From the IMG/VR virus record IMGVR_UViG_3300028361_000059, positions 1 through 39,845 of that record: a stretch of DNA of 39,845 nt; one strand, written 5' to 3'. Below, piece after piece: positions 22,701 to 31,355 of this stretch; position 1 is the stretch's first letter; the number at the start of each line of letters is the position of its first letter. The notes beneath the pieces are model-generated. The model had not been told where the DNA came from. It did no database searches and was given only the letters and a program-made list of their open reading frames with translations. This DNA is from a virus. Both the position numbers and the translations under genes were made by a program.

Positions 22701-23469
22701 ATTGGTTGATAGGTACTTCCATGAGTTCAAGAGAGACCTCGGAGAAAAAGTTTCCGGGGTTTTTTATTAAGTATTCATCTCGCTTACCTCCCATAAAGAA
22801 TGGTTCACCATGTGTGTCAACCATATCTAACCAATCGAAATCTTCATGCATTTCATATATTTTCACAACTTTAAAACTTTCGTCCCGCAACGTATTAATC
22901 ACTGATATAGTGGTACCGAATGTATACACGTTCTGGAATTTTGCATCAGGATAACTACCCACATAAAAATACTGTTTCCGCTCTTGGACATGTTCTATTC
23001 TATGATTGATTCTAGTCCCCAAAAATTCAGTCCACGTGAACCAATTTCCAGTTTTTTTATAGTGTATATCAGGTCTAGCAGGTATATCACTAGGCTTCTC
23101 ACCAGTTTTACAGAATGCATGCCACTGAACCAAAGAGGTAAAGCCTAAATGGTGAGCATACGTTTTGGCATCTTCGTAAGGTCTAAATGTTTTTCTACGA
23201 TATATGGGTATCGGATCATTATAATTTCCTAAGTAATACCCCCATCCCTTCCACTCTTTATGATAGGCTCGGTCTGGCCTCTTTGGCATTCTTGCGGGTG
23301 CATGGAATTCGTACCACCTTACGTAATCTCGATACGACTGTATGTTTTCTTTACGTACAAGTTCCACCGCGTCCTCGAAAGGCATACATACCTTGGGTCT
23401 ACCCGGTTTACCCTTCGTCTTTTTTACTATTCTGGGTCTACCCCTAGGATTTTTAGCTTTTTTGGGCAT
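22693..23469 (-). CDS. INT_rpt (integrase-repeat) protein with AT-hooks
   Basis: 258 aa from the ATG at 23469; a TTG at 23490 would be a longer start. The N-terminus has two AT-hook-like cores (NPRGRPRI, KGKPGRPK). Then two copies of the phage-integrase repeat: MPFEDAVELVR...SYRDYVRWY...W-KGWGYYLGN and RPYEDAKTYAH...SLVQWHAF...IPARPDIHY...WFTWTEFLGT. These repeats are thought to bind DNA. The C-terminal about 90 residues are unlike the repeats. No recombinase catalytic residues are seen, so it is not an integrase. A late box on the minus strand (23495-23502) lies in front. Confidence 0.7.
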   Translation of the reverse strand: MPKKAKNPRGRPRIVKKTKGKPGRPKVCMPFEDAVELVRKENIQSYRDYVRWYEFHAPARMPKRPDRAYHKEWKGWGYYLGNYNDPIPIYRRKTFRPYEDAKTYAHHLGFTSLVQWHAFCKTGEKPSDIPARPDIHYKKTGNWFTWTEFLGTRINHRIEHVQERKQYFYVGSYPDAKFQNVYTFGTTISVINTLRDESFKVVKIYEMHEDFDWLDMVDTHGEPFFMGGKRDEYLIKNPGNFFSEVSLELMEVPINQFN

Positions 23470-23473
23470 AAAA

Positions 23474-23481
23474 AATAAATA
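23474..23481 (+). promoter_or_regulatory. T4-type late promoter (AATAAATA), rightward
   Basis: 7/8 match; expected start near 23487, 17 nt before the ATG of the membrane protein at 23504. It faces the leftward box at 23495-23502. Confidence 0.5.
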
Positions 23482-23494
23482 CTGTGACAAAGGC

Positions 23495-23502
23495 TATTTA
23501 TT
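23495..23502 (-). promoter_or_regulatory. T4-type late promoter (AATAAATA), leftward
   Basis: 7/8 match on the minus strand; expected start near 23489, 20 nt before the ATG of the INT_rpt protein at 23469. Confidence 0.45.
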
Positions 23503-23503
23503 G

Positions 23504-23944
23504 ATGACCAAAATAACTGATTTTATCTTAGACTTCGCAAAAGCCTTTGATTCTTTACGAGTAATTCCAAGAATTGTACTATTCATGTATGGGGTGTTAG
23601 TCTATAATATGTATGCGTGGTACAAGTCAATTCCCATGGTGGAAGAAAGTGCGTGTGATAATAACATTTTACAAACACTTATAGAAGCTGGCATGGACCC
23701 TGTCCTAGCCACTGAGATGTCCTGTACGGTCGTTGCGATTATAGGTGGACCAACGGGGTTCCAAACAAGCTTCGTGTCCATCATTGTAGGTTTGGCTACT
23801 GTTGTTATTGGATTATACTTAAATTCTGGCCCTAAGTGGAGCTTCACGAAGAGTAGAAATGATTTCTATTCTAGTGGTGATACTGGTGGTCCATCGCCCC
23901 CTCGACCACCAAGAGACCCTAGAATATTCAGTGACGGTGAATAA
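23504..23944 (+). CDS. Holin-like membrane protein
   Basis: 146 aa from the ATG at 23504. Two hydrophobic segments: VIPRIVLFMYGVLVYNMYAW (about residues 20-41) and FVSIIVGLATVVIGLYLNSG (about 88-108). A shorter, less hydrophobic stretch (VVAIIGGPTGF) lies between. The C-terminus is Pro/Gly/Arg-rich and polar (SSGDTGGPSPPRPPRDPR). Size, membrane layout and late promoter fit a phage holin, which would let the M15-like enzyme reach the cell wall. The genes are not adjacent, so the link is an inference. Confidence 0.5.
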   Translation: MTKITDFILDFAKAFDSLRVIPRIVLFMYGVLVYNMYAWYKSIPMVEESACDNNILQTLIEAGMDPVLATEMSCTVVAIIGGPTGFQTSFVSIIVGLATVVIGLYLNSGPKWSFTKSRNDFYSSGDTGGPSPPRPPRDPRIFSDGE

Positions 23945-23948
23945 TATA

Positions 23949-24911
23949 TCAGCAGGGTTTGTTGGCTAACGTATCAGCCATTCGTGTTATTGATGATATT
24001 AGATTATTCATATCATTCTTACCCAAGAATCGTAGGAATAAAGGAAGACTAACTTTCTTTTTAGACAGCATCTCTCTTTGTATTTCATCAAAGATTTCAT
24101 CTTTGATGTGTTCGGGTTGCTTTTCTAAATCGAGTAATAGTTGGTTTTCATTGAAGATGTCTCCCACCTTATAGGTCACATTCACATATTCGTCCTGATC
24201 CTCTTTGTAGATGGTTTCTTCGAATGTGTGTTCCATCAAATTTGATTTCTTGAATGTATCGTAAAATGCTTCCACGATTTTAGTCCTAGGCACTCTAGGA
24301 TAACTGGAACGAACGTTGTCTTTGGCATCACCCCGTATACACTTTTCAAACATGTATAAATCAGGGTCATTGTTAAACTCTTTTAGTGTTCTCTTCTTAC
24401 CATTTTTTAACGGGTTTACTATCTCGATATTAGAATAACGCAACAATTGCATATAATCTTTATCAGAAGAAACAAGTTTAACTCTAACATCCGGGGCATC
24501 CCCGTAGATGTGACAAACCCCACCCACAAAATCATCTCCTTCAATACCATCTTTACCCATGATGAAGAGTTTTGTATTTTTTCTTAATGCTTCGGTAAGA
24601 GCGCATATTTTTTCGTCCAAATATTTCTTAACCGCTTTTTCGGATTTAGATAGTTTTTTACTTCTGTTTGCTTTATAAATTTTATGTGTTACTGCATCTG
24701 GTGATTTAGTGTAATCTTTTCTCCAATTACCCCTTGAATCAAAACATAAAATTATGGTTGTTGGACTATGGGTTTTTCTCAAATGAGTCAATCGTAACAA
24801 GAATCGCGATATAGCCAAGTCGGCGGCAGAGTTTCCACCACCGTATCCTTTGTTATTATGAAACTCAATATGTATTAAGTTATTGGCATCTACCACTAAA
24901 AGTGTTTTCAC
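23949..24911 (-). CDS. 5'-3' exonuclease / RNase H (FEN fold, T4 Rnh-like)
   Basis: 320 aa, GTG start overlapping the upstream stop. VVDANNLIH (metal-binding Asp near the N-terminus), ILCFDSRGNWRKD, GIEGDDFVGGVC, KLVSSDKDYMQLL and CIRGDAKDNV are the acidic clusters of flap/5' exonucleases, in order, followed by a helix-hairpin-helix-like part. In T4 the Rnh protein removes RNA primers and flaps from lagging-strand fragments. It is part of the leftward replication block with clamp and polymerase. Confidence 0.88.
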   Translation of the reverse strand: MKTLLVVDANNLIHIEFHNNKGYGGGNSAADLAISRFLLRLTHLRKTHSPTTIILCFDSRGNWRKDYTKSPDAVTHKIYKANRSKKLSKSEKAVKKYLDEKICALTEALRKNTKLFIMGKDGIEGDDFVGGVCHIYGDAPDVRVKLVSSDKDYMQLLRYSNIEIVNPLKNGKKRTLKEFNNDPDLYMFEKCIRGDAKDNVRSSYPRVPRTKIVEAFYDTFKKSNLMEHTFEETIYKEDQDEYVNVTYKVGDIFNENQLLLDLEKQPEHIKDEIFDEIQREMLSKKKVSLPLFLRFLGKNDMNNLISSITRMADTLANKPC

Positions 24912-25315
24912 GCGTTTCGTATTTCATCCAATTCTTCTTTCGACATCATCTCACCATGCTCTCCAATGAGGCCAGCAAATAACATAGAAATCATATCTTC
25001 TTCGGTTGAAGCTCTAAAGCCTTGTTCCTTCAACTTTCTAATCATGGCCTTATTCCAGTCAAACTTGACTTTTACACGACCCTCCTGCTCAGTCATCTCA
25101 ACAGTGAAGTCTGCCCACGGCTCGTCCGAGTCTTTCAATAGTTTCTTTTCTTCTTCGTGCTTCTTATAACCCTCCATGAGAGTGTCAATATCGTCTAAGC
25201 GGCGAGTTACCTCACTCACGTTCGAGTCCAGTTCTTGGTTTTTAGACTCTAGTTCAACTTCTAGACTCTGTACCTTTTGTTCTAATTCTTGTATTTTCTT
25301 AGTATTTCCAAACAT
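24908..25315 (-). CDS. Coiled-coil protein of the replication block
   Basis: 135 aa from the ATG at 25315, chosen for its AGGTG ribosome binding site; a GTG at 25324 is also possible. Residues about 5-65 (KKIQELEQKVQSLEVELESK...) form a strong coiled coil. The C-terminal part (FDWNKAMIRKLKEQGF...LFAGLIGEHGEM) is a small helical domain. Its stop overlaps the GTG of the exonuclease gene, so it is probably co-translated with it. Function unknown. Confidence 0.75.
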   Translation of the reverse strand: MFGNTKKIQELEQKVQSLEVELESKNQELDSNVSEVTRRLDDIDTLMEGYKKHEEEKKLLKDSDEPWADFTVEMTEQEGRVKVKFDWNKAMIRKLKEQGFRASTEEDMISMLFAGLIGEHGEMMSKEELDEIRNA

Positions 25316-25334
25316 AACATTCACCTATTTTATT

Positions 25335-26075
25335 TTAATCAGTTCCCGGAAATATGTATACGCTTAAACCGGATATGCTTAAACACATGACACCTTTTTG
25401 GGAAATCTGTATTTTTGAATCTTCTTCTACGGCTCTAGACAATAAGGGAATCAATATCTTAAAGATGTAAGAGAAATTTACCTCTTCTTCCGCTTCTGTT
25501 TCCAATATCTTCAGTTCTGTTTCCAATTCCTTCTTGAGAACATCCCCCTCTACGTCTGTTATCCTTACAGAGACCGTTTTACCATTCTCGGACACTATCT
25601 CAAAGTGATCCGCACCCATCGCACTCAGGCCCCTCTTAAGCAGTGCTAGTTCCTGTTTATCTAGTTCAAACTCATAATGGATGGGATCGTTAAACTTCTT
25701 GGGTAAACGGTTCCTAGCATTAATGCTAGAGTTACCACATCGAACTTCCACGGATGTCTTCCCACCCTTCAAGATAATTTTGGTTACGATGGTCTCACCG
25801 GAATCCTTCTCTTTGGTTTCAACAAATGCGTCGAAGTCTATTTTGGAAGCCTCAAACATCTTAATTCTTGGGGCTAACGAATCGACCCGGTTGATAAACA
25901 TTTCATCAAACTCTAGGAAATCAAAGTCTCCCGGCTCAATTACGTATACGGCAAACTCATCTTGTTTAGCCCGTATTCCACTTTTATCTATCATAACAGA
26001 TTCAATTTTAACCAAATTACAATATTTGGCCGCAGCAATTATAATGTTCTTGCTATCTTCTGAAAGTTTTATCAT
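25335..26075 (-). CDS. 45: DNA polymerase sliding clamp (gp45-like)
   Basis: 246 aa (T4 gp45 is 228). The N-terminus IKLSEDSKNIIIAAAKYC resembles the KLSKDTTALLKNFA start of gp45. The protein then shows an alternation of beta strands and two helices per half, with LDKQELALLKRGLSAMGADHFEIV marking the second half, and ends on GLSVYIFPGTD. It is located directly upstream of the coiled-coil and exonuclease genes and downstream of the polymerase. The clamp ring holds gp43 on DNA and, with gp33/gp55, activates late promoters in T4, which fits the late boxes seen here. Sequence similarity is weak, so context carries part of the call. Confidence 0.7.
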   Translation of the reverse strand: MIKLSEDSKNIIIAAAKYCNLVKIESVMIDKSGIRAKQDEFAVYVIEPGDFDFLEFDEMFINRVDSLAPRIKMFEASKIDFDAFVETKEKDSGETIVTKIILKGGKTSVEVRCGNSSINARNRLPKKFNDPIHYEFELDKQELALLKRGLSAMGADHFEIVSENGKTVSVRITDVEGDVLKKELETELKILETEAEEEVNFSYIFKILIPLLSRAVEEDSKIQISQKGVMCLSISGLSVYIFPGTD

Positions 26076-26117
26076 GTATCAATCCTTAATGTAAAGTAGA
26101 TTATAGGTTCTTGAGAT

Positions 26118-29100
26118 TTAAAATTCAATCAATTCGTCTGCAAGAGTATTTCTTGTATTTGGTACAGCTTCACCAATAGCCTTTAAAATGTTCTTAATAG
26201 GTTGATCGACCAATGACTGTATCTGGCGATTTCTATCAACATATGGCATAAAGTTATCTAATAACCACTCTGGCTGCAAGTTCATATCTACCGGTACCGC
26301 TATTGAATTGAAATCTCCAAAGTTCTTCTTCTTATAGAAGTAAAACTTCTTAACTTTGTTACCAGAGCGAATAGGGTATGATTCGTGATCTTCATATATT
26401 TCAAGACAGTCATTATATAAAATAGAAGCCTTGACCATATGATATGTGCGACATTTAGGGTCTTTTTTATAATTATACGTTCCCTCTTCCACGTTGTTAA
26501 CCCCAGATGGAACACCTATGTTGAAGATGTCCCCCTCTTTTAATAGCTTCTTGTAGTCTACTACGTCCCGCTTAATAACTATCCAATCTTCACCCTTAAG
26601 TAATCTCTCAAAGAAGCTTGTCAATTTTATGCGAATGGGTTTGGGTATGTTAGTCTTTTTAATCTGTAACCCCATAACCTTCATCTTGTCTACCGGCTTA
26701 CCATCGAGTTCGACTATATGGAGGAGATAGTGTTTCTTACTAACAAAAATCCCTTGATCCGAAACAATCTCTTTTTCCGCAGACATATAGTATTCTCTAC
26801 CATCAGTGCAGTTGAATGCTTTCTTCATATATGCTGGATAACTCTTGTTAACTTTATCGCATATGAGATCGGATATAGCACTAACCTCATCCAATGTTAT
26901 ATCTTCTTCATCTAAGTCTGATTTGAAAAAAATACTATCCGTATCACCGTATAGTATTGATTTTGAAGGATATGTATACTCTCCGTCTAATATTTCGGCT
27001 ATCTTTTTACCCATATGGAGGAGGATATTCTTGCCACTCTTTGTAGTTGATTCTGCAATTCTTACATCGAAGAAGCGGAAATACCTGTTACCGAAAACAC
27101 CATACAGTGAGTTCAACTGAATTTTCTTTAGGTATTGAATATTATCGTAATATTCGGCATCTTTTTTATACTTGGGGTCTTTTGTCTTTTCATACATGGC
27201 ATACGCTTCTGCTTTCAGTCTTTGATACTCAATGCGCTCATCAAACCACTTGGTAAGAATAGAAGGAATAATACCCTCTTTACTCTGATCAAAGATTGTT
27301 CCGTGTCCACTGATAGCCCAATTTCGGTCTTCTAACGCGGTTCTCCATTGGATTGCGCTCATGGTTTCATCCGTGTCCTCATACATGAGTGTTAATTCAA
27401 TATCATTGGCACCCTCTTGGATGTATTCAAACGCCTTTTCATTCTCGAAGAATTGTCCTATTAATGTTTCTGGTGATATATTGAGTGAGCGCATTGTGAG
27501 CGGATACAGTGACTTAAGGTCTACTGCTGATATCCACTTGTGTAAACCCGTCTGTGGGTCTAGGACAAAGGCTCCTTCGAATTTCTTACCATCATCAAAT
27601 ACATCATGAGGGGCATCAGGTACAACAAACCTAACATCCTTTTCATACTTACAACTATTAAGAATGGCCGTGTCGGAAGTACTGGTTGTTCCTAGAACTG
27701 ATGCAAAGTTATTAGCAACTATGTGTGAAAAGCTCAAGGCCAGATTCATATACTTAAACTTCAAGTCTAAGTGTTTAAGAATATCTGTATCCCTGATGTT
27801 ATATCGTAAAAACTCGTCAAAGTCCTCATGGTACAAGTGATATAGTGACTTGTCATAGCTCAATTTGTCAAACCGTCCTTCGAGTACTTCTGATGCCACT
27901 GCTTCCAGTGAGTGAGAATCACGTTCTGAGCTATCAAACTTCTTAACTATTGCCATGAAGTCAATCCAAATGCGGCCATGGGGCTTAACAACCATTTCCA
28001 TTGTGCCAAACTTTTCTCTTTCATCTACCAGAACGTCTAGGTTTGACTCGGGGTAATTCATCAGTCTTGTATACTTCTTACCTAGAGTTTTCAATGTTCT
28101 GTTATAAACATAGGGTCTGTCGAAGAATTCGCAATTATGTGTCCTGAATCCACCACTAACAAAATAATGGGAGTCTGTTTCTATATCCATTGTTTCAGTT
28201 AGCTCTCCCCCTTCTATATTTTTTAGTCGAACCAAGTACTCGAATTCTGATATTTTTTTGAATTTTATAAATTCTGATTTCTGAGAATTATTACGCTTCA
28301 ATGGAGTGTTTAATATTTTGTTAGCCCACTGACTTGTCTTTTTTAGACTAAGTTCGCTTTGGTTAAAGTGTACTAATGTTATTGTCGATTCTGATTTTAG
28401 GGAAAAAATTCCATTCCATAGCAACAGTTCATGGATTGTGTGTAGGTCTTGAGAGTTGAAACAACATAGGGATATTCTTCCTGATGACATCCATCCATTG
28501 CCATCCAATAAACCCGAGAGAAATGCGTAAAATTGTTTTTTAGACAGAGTGGACAATAGGTTCAAGTTTAACTTCTTCTTGAAACTGGTATCATAAATCA
28601 ACGAGTGGAATAATTCACTCCTAGGTCGAATATATGTGGAGTATCCTTTAGTACGGTTTCCACTTATGGTACCACTTTCTGATATTTCAGTTATAAACTC
28701 CAGATCAGATTGGTAAAATGTATATCCATATGTTTTTTTGATATTCGTCAAAGAACCATCAGCATATAATAGTCCCGCCAAATAGCAATCCTCCTCTACT
28801 AATCCTTCGACATCACTGTTAGTATTATCTCGTGTACATATTTTCATAAATACTGAATATGTGTTTTCCTCTAATATATTTTCCATATCCTCGACTGTCA
28901 CAACCTTTTCCTCATGGAGTGTACTACTATGATTGGAAAATTTTGTATATTTTCCGTTTGGTGAAACCACCACCGGAAAACGGTGTTCTTTCGTAGCCAT
29001 TATTTCTGAACCGTCCGCTACTCTGATATTATATACTTTTTTATTGGATATAGGAGAAGTTTGTATCACTGTACTGTCAAATAGTGTGTCTCCTTTGGCG

Positions 29101-29765
29101 AGTTCATCTATTCGAACAATCTCATCCGATTTCCACACCGAGGCATTCCGGGGAAGACAGTTCCACCCACTGACAATATCACTATCCCCAATCTCTTGAT
29201 AGAAGCGCGTCAGAAGTTCTTTTTCATTGGTACACAATTCTATAGAAGAGTGTTCAAATAAATCCTTTGGGAGGTCTTCAAGTTGCACTTTAGACCATTT
29301 ACCCTTCTTAGGTCGTAATGCTAAGACAACAGATTTGTCAGTATGTTTATGGTATAGGGCAATGGAACTGATACGCGCATATGGATCATCTGCATCAGAG
29401 TGTCCACGCGCAGGGTCGTAATCGACCTCAATATCATAAAATGTTAAGTTAAGTTCTGAATCAAGTGGTTTATTGTAATAGTGATCACTGAGAACCTTTA
29501 ATTCGACGGATATGTCGGATTCATAAAGTTGAATCCCTGCTTCCCGTAACCTTTTCCTTGCACCATAAAATTCGTAGGGATTAGAAAACTCTATCTTTTC
29601 GAGTTTCTTTTTGGTTAAAGTATAGTATTCTTGATCTGAATCGTCATTTTCAACAAATAATTCATATGGTGCATCATAATAGACGGCAGATCGCTTACCG
29701 TCTGGGTCTCGTTCCCAGACAATAACATTCTTTTTGTCTTCCGTTAATTGTGTTGAAATATACAT
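26118..29765 (-). CDS. 43: Family B DNA polymerase (gp43-like) interrupted by an intein
   Basis: 1215 aa precursor; about 873 aa after removal of the intein at residues 203-544 (T4 gp43 is 898). Exonuclease domain: ExoI FYDIEVD (D111, E113), ExoII SGWN|CEFFDRPY split by the intein, ExoIII YNIRDTDIL. Polymerase domain: motif A DLKSLYPLTMRSLNISPETL, motif B KKIQLNSLYGVFGN, motif C YGDTDS. It replicates phage DNA with proofreading and works with the clamp encoded next to it. A possible sigma70 promoter is at 29799-29827. An unspliced protein would have a broken exonuclease, so splicing probably sets activity. Confidence 0.95.
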   Translation of the reverse strand: MYISTQLTEDKKNVIVWERDPDGKRSAVYYDAPYELFVENDDSDQEYYTLTKKKLEKIEFSNPYEFYGARKRLREAGIQLYESDISVELKVLSDHYYNKPLDSELNLTFYDIEVDYDPARGHSDADDPYARISSIALYHKHTDKSVVLALRPKKGKWSKVQLEDLPKDLFEHSSIELCTNEKELLTRFYQEIGDSDIVSGWNCLPRNASVWKSDEIVRIDELAKGDTLFDSTVIQTSPISNKKVYNIRVADGSEIMATKEHRFPVVVSPNGKYTKFSNHSSTLHEEKVVTVEDMENILEENTYSVFMKICTRDNTNSDVEGLVEEDCYLAGLLYADGSLTNIKKTYGYTFYQSDLEFITEISESGTISGNRTKGYSTYIRPRSELFHSLIYDTSFKKKLNLNLLSTLSKKQFYAFLSGLLDGNGWMSSGRISLCCFNSQDLHTIHELLLWNGIFSLKSESTITLVHFNQSELSLKKTSQWANKILNTPLKRNNSQKSEFIKFKKISEFEYLVRLKNIEGGELTETMDIETDSHYFVSGGFRTHNCEFFDRPYVYNRTLKTLGKKYTRLMNYPESNLDVLVDEREKFGTMEMVVKPHGRIWIDFMAIVKKFDSSERDSHSLEAVASEVLEGRFDKLSYDKSLYHLYHEDFDEFLRYNIRDTDILKHLDLKFKYMNLALSFSHIVANNFASVLGTTSTSDTAILNSCKYEKDVRFVVPDAPHDVFDDGKKFEGAFVLDPQTGLHKWISAVDLKSLYPLTMRSLNISPETLIGQFFENEKAFEYIQEGANDIELTLMYEDTDETMSAIQWRTALEDRNWAISGHGTIFDQSKEGIIPSILTKWFDERIEYQRLKAEAYAMYEKTKDPKYKKDAEYYDNIQYLKKIQLNSLYGVFGNRYFRFFDVRIAESTTKSGKNILLHMGKKIAEILDGEYTYPSKSILYGDTDSIFFKSDLDEEDITLDEVSAISDLICDKVNKSYPAYMKKAFNCTDGREYYMSAEKEIVSDQGIFVSKKHYLLHIVELDGKPVDKMKVMGLQIKKTNIPKPIRIKLTSFFERLLKGEDWIVIKRDVVDYKKLLKEGDIFNIGVPSGVNNVEEGTYNYKKDPKCRTYHMVKASILYNDCLEIYEDHESYPIRSGNKVKKFYFYKKKNFGDFNSIAVPVDMNLQPEWLLDNFMPYVDRNRQIQSLVDQPIKNILKAIGEAVPNTRNTLADELIEF
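28134..29159 (-). mobile_element. Intein with LAGLIDADG homing endonuclease, in the ExoII motif of gp43
   Basis: 342 aa, residues 203-544 of the polymerase precursor. Block A begins with C203 (CLPRNASVWKSDEIVRIDEL then AKGD). Block B is DGSEIMATKEHRFPVV with the His. Two LAGLIDADG-type motifs follow: LAGLLYADG (about 329-337) and LSGLLDGNG (about 416-424). The end is DSHYFVSGGFRTHN with the terminal His-Asn, then C545 as +1 nucleophile. All splicing residues are present, and joining the exteins restores SGWNCEFFDRPY. Both endonuclease motifs keep acidic residues, so it may still cut and move. Confidence 0.93.
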
Positions 29766-29798
29766 ATATCCGCTTCACCTTCTTAAGTTAGGGTATAT

Positions 29799-29827
29799 AT
29801 TTAACACCTTTGAGCTAGAAAGGTCAA
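29799..29827 (-). promoter_or_regulatory. Possible sigma70 promoter for the polymerase gene
   Basis: Minus strand TTGACC, 17-nt spacer, TTAAAT; it lies over the stop of the upstream gene, about 35 nt before the polymerase ATG. There is no late box here. Confidence 0.4.
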
Positions 29828-30444
29828 TCCCAGTTTTTAGGATTCATGTCATATTCGTCTTTATTGAACGTAAAGCCGGTAGCCGTGCGTATCTGGAAGT
29901 GGACTTGTGTCAAACTCCCATAGGAAATATTTCCAACATTATAAACGAAGTTTGGTGTTGATGGGAAAAGTAGTAATGTCCCACGGCTGGGTTTAAAATT
30001 TATATCAAAATTGGGAAAGTTGAGATTTCCTCCATATACTTCATAATATGGATCAAAATCACTTGAATCATTAAACTCGTTTAACCATAATATAGCTGTG
30101 AAATCTAATAAGTTTGCTTTTTTCCAACCGTCACTTTTTTTATAATGGTATGCATCACACACTGTTTCAACCTTTTTGTATTGGGTTGGATACCATTCGA
30201 ACATCAATTGATGTGTGCCGAGATAGCTAGTATCAAAGTTTTCTTCCATCTTTGATACCACATCATCGAACCTATTCATAATTCTAGTAGTGTTTAGGTT
30301 GTTATGAAATATACTTTTTCGAGGGGAGCCATCTTGTCCTATGATGGGATAAGTGTTGTGAATTTTTAGATCAGTGATGATCTGCTCACAAGCCAAGGGG
30401 CTTACGAAATCTTTGAATATTAGAAACGGTTTTTTCTTTTCCAT
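29824..30444 (-). CDS. 2OG-Fe(II) oxygenase-like protein
   Basis: 206 aa. FTAILWLNEFND, then YGGNLNFPNFDINFKPSRGTLLLFPSTPNFVYNVGNISYGSLTQVHFQIR has the ordered pattern of prolyl-4-hydroxylase-like 2-oxoglutarate oxygenases (strand, GGxLxFP, P-x-x-G-x-LLLFPS). The second metal His normally found after FPS is replaced (NFVYNV), and the first HxD is not clear (AYHYKKSD is one candidate). It may bind metal in another way or be inactive. A late box is at 30474-30481. Similar proteins are frequent in T4-like phages of aquatic bacteria. Confidence 0.6.
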   Translation of the reverse strand: MEKKKPFLIFKDFVSPLACEQIITDLKIHNTYPIIGQDGSPRKSIFHNNLNTTRIMNRFDDVVSKMEENFDTSYLGTHQLMFEWYPTQYKKVETVCDAYHYKKSDGWKKANLLDFTAILWLNEFNDSSDFDPYYEVYGGNLNFPNFDINFKPSRGTLLLFPSTPNFVYNVGNISYGSLTQVHFQIRTATGFTFNKDEYDMNPKNWD

Positions 30445-30473
30445 TGAGTATCAGTGTATTGTATTTGTGTGAG

Positions 30474-30481
30474 TATTTATG
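30474..30481 (-). promoter_or_regulatory. T4-type late promoter (CATAAATA)
   Basis: 7/8 match on the minus strand; start near 30468, 24 nt before the ATG at 30444. Confidence 0.5.
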
Positions 30482-30506
30482 TAAAAGAAAAAAGTGTGTA
30501 TCGTGG

Positions 30507-31355
30507 TTATTGCACCATTACAATCTTTTCTTCTGGGTGTTCATCACTCACCTTAACAATAGAAAACATTTCTGAAAGCTGTTCACCGTTTCGTTTGAAA
30601 TATAGGTTTACTTTTGTATCATCACCCTCTTTACATATACCGGCGTAGAAGTTATTACTTTTATACGTAATATTGCCCATTATGCAAGAGTTATTTTCGG
30701 CTTCATCGTATTCAGCGACAACAATCATATTCTTATCGCCAATTGATACAGTCTCTACATTCTCGAAGAGTGTGATATTGGTAGATTCGTTTAAAGTGTT
30801 ACTATTTTCAACCACTACGTCTACATCACAAGATTCAACAACCTTCTTCTCCGATTCATCTTTAAGACTTAATATTCGGTCTAGGGCTTTATGGAATTCA
30901 GATATTTCTGTATAGACTGGAATGCCCTTTGTATGACACAAAACATCAACATTTCCTTTTCTATGATATCCCTCTGGGCAGAAGACTACTACGTTGTGTG
31001 CTTCTTTAATTTCTGATAGTTTACCCAACTCCATAAGAGTAATTGGGGCTTTACTATCTTTCGTGAAATATACAATTGCTACATCACAGTTGTCAATATA
31101 TGATAGTTCCCAAGAAACTTGTTCGAAAAACTGGGGATTGTTCAGTTCTTGCTTCCACGATGAATTCCAATCTTCGCGTCTCGGGTTATAAATTCCTACA
31201 GAGTCAACCTCTTCTGAAGTTTTAGATTTTAAGTAATCCACCGTTTCTTTTTGCCAGTCTGTGGCTTCGCCCATATCGATAGCTCCCGCTAAAAATATAG
31301 TTGTGTCAAAATATTCTAAACTTTTGTTTGGTGGTTTAATCTCTGTTACTTTCAT
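30507..31355 (-). CDS. Nucleoside 2-deoxyribosyltransferase-like protein with extra C-terminal domain
   Basis: 282 aa. Residues 17-155 fit the nucleoside 2-deoxyribosyltransferase-like family: TIFLAGAIDMGEATDWQKE, YNPRREDWNSSWKQE, NPQFFEQVSWELSYIDNCDV, APITLMELGKL (catalytic Glu) and CPEGYHRKGNVDVLC. Such enzymes move deoxyribose between bases or hydrolyse nucleotides, so a role in nucleotide salvage or modification is likely. Residues about 165-282 are a separate beta-rich part (MIVVAEYDEAENNSCIMGN, FYAGICKEGDDTKVNLYFK) that I do not recognise. The ATG directly follows the stop of the upstream basic protein. Confidence 0.75.
   Translation of the reverse strand: MKVTEIKPPNKSLEYFDTTIFLAGAIDMGEATDWQKETVDYLKSKTSEEVDSVGIYNPRREDWNSSWKQELNNPQFFEQVSWELSYIDNCDVAIVYFTKDSKAPITLMELGKLSEIKEAHNVVVFCPEGYHRKGNVDVLCHTKGIPVYTEISEFHKALDRILSLKDESEKKVVESCDVDVVVENSNTLNESTNITLFENVETVSIGDKNMIVVAEYDEAENNSCIMGNITYKSNNFYAGICKEGDDTKVNLYFKRNGEQLSEMFSIVKVSDEHPEEKIVMVQ

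Noticed and set aside
22693-23469. Integrase or site-specific recombinase
   Set aside because: Only the repeat units are present; no tyrosine-recombinase R-H-R-Y set is seen, and nothing else suggests lysogeny.
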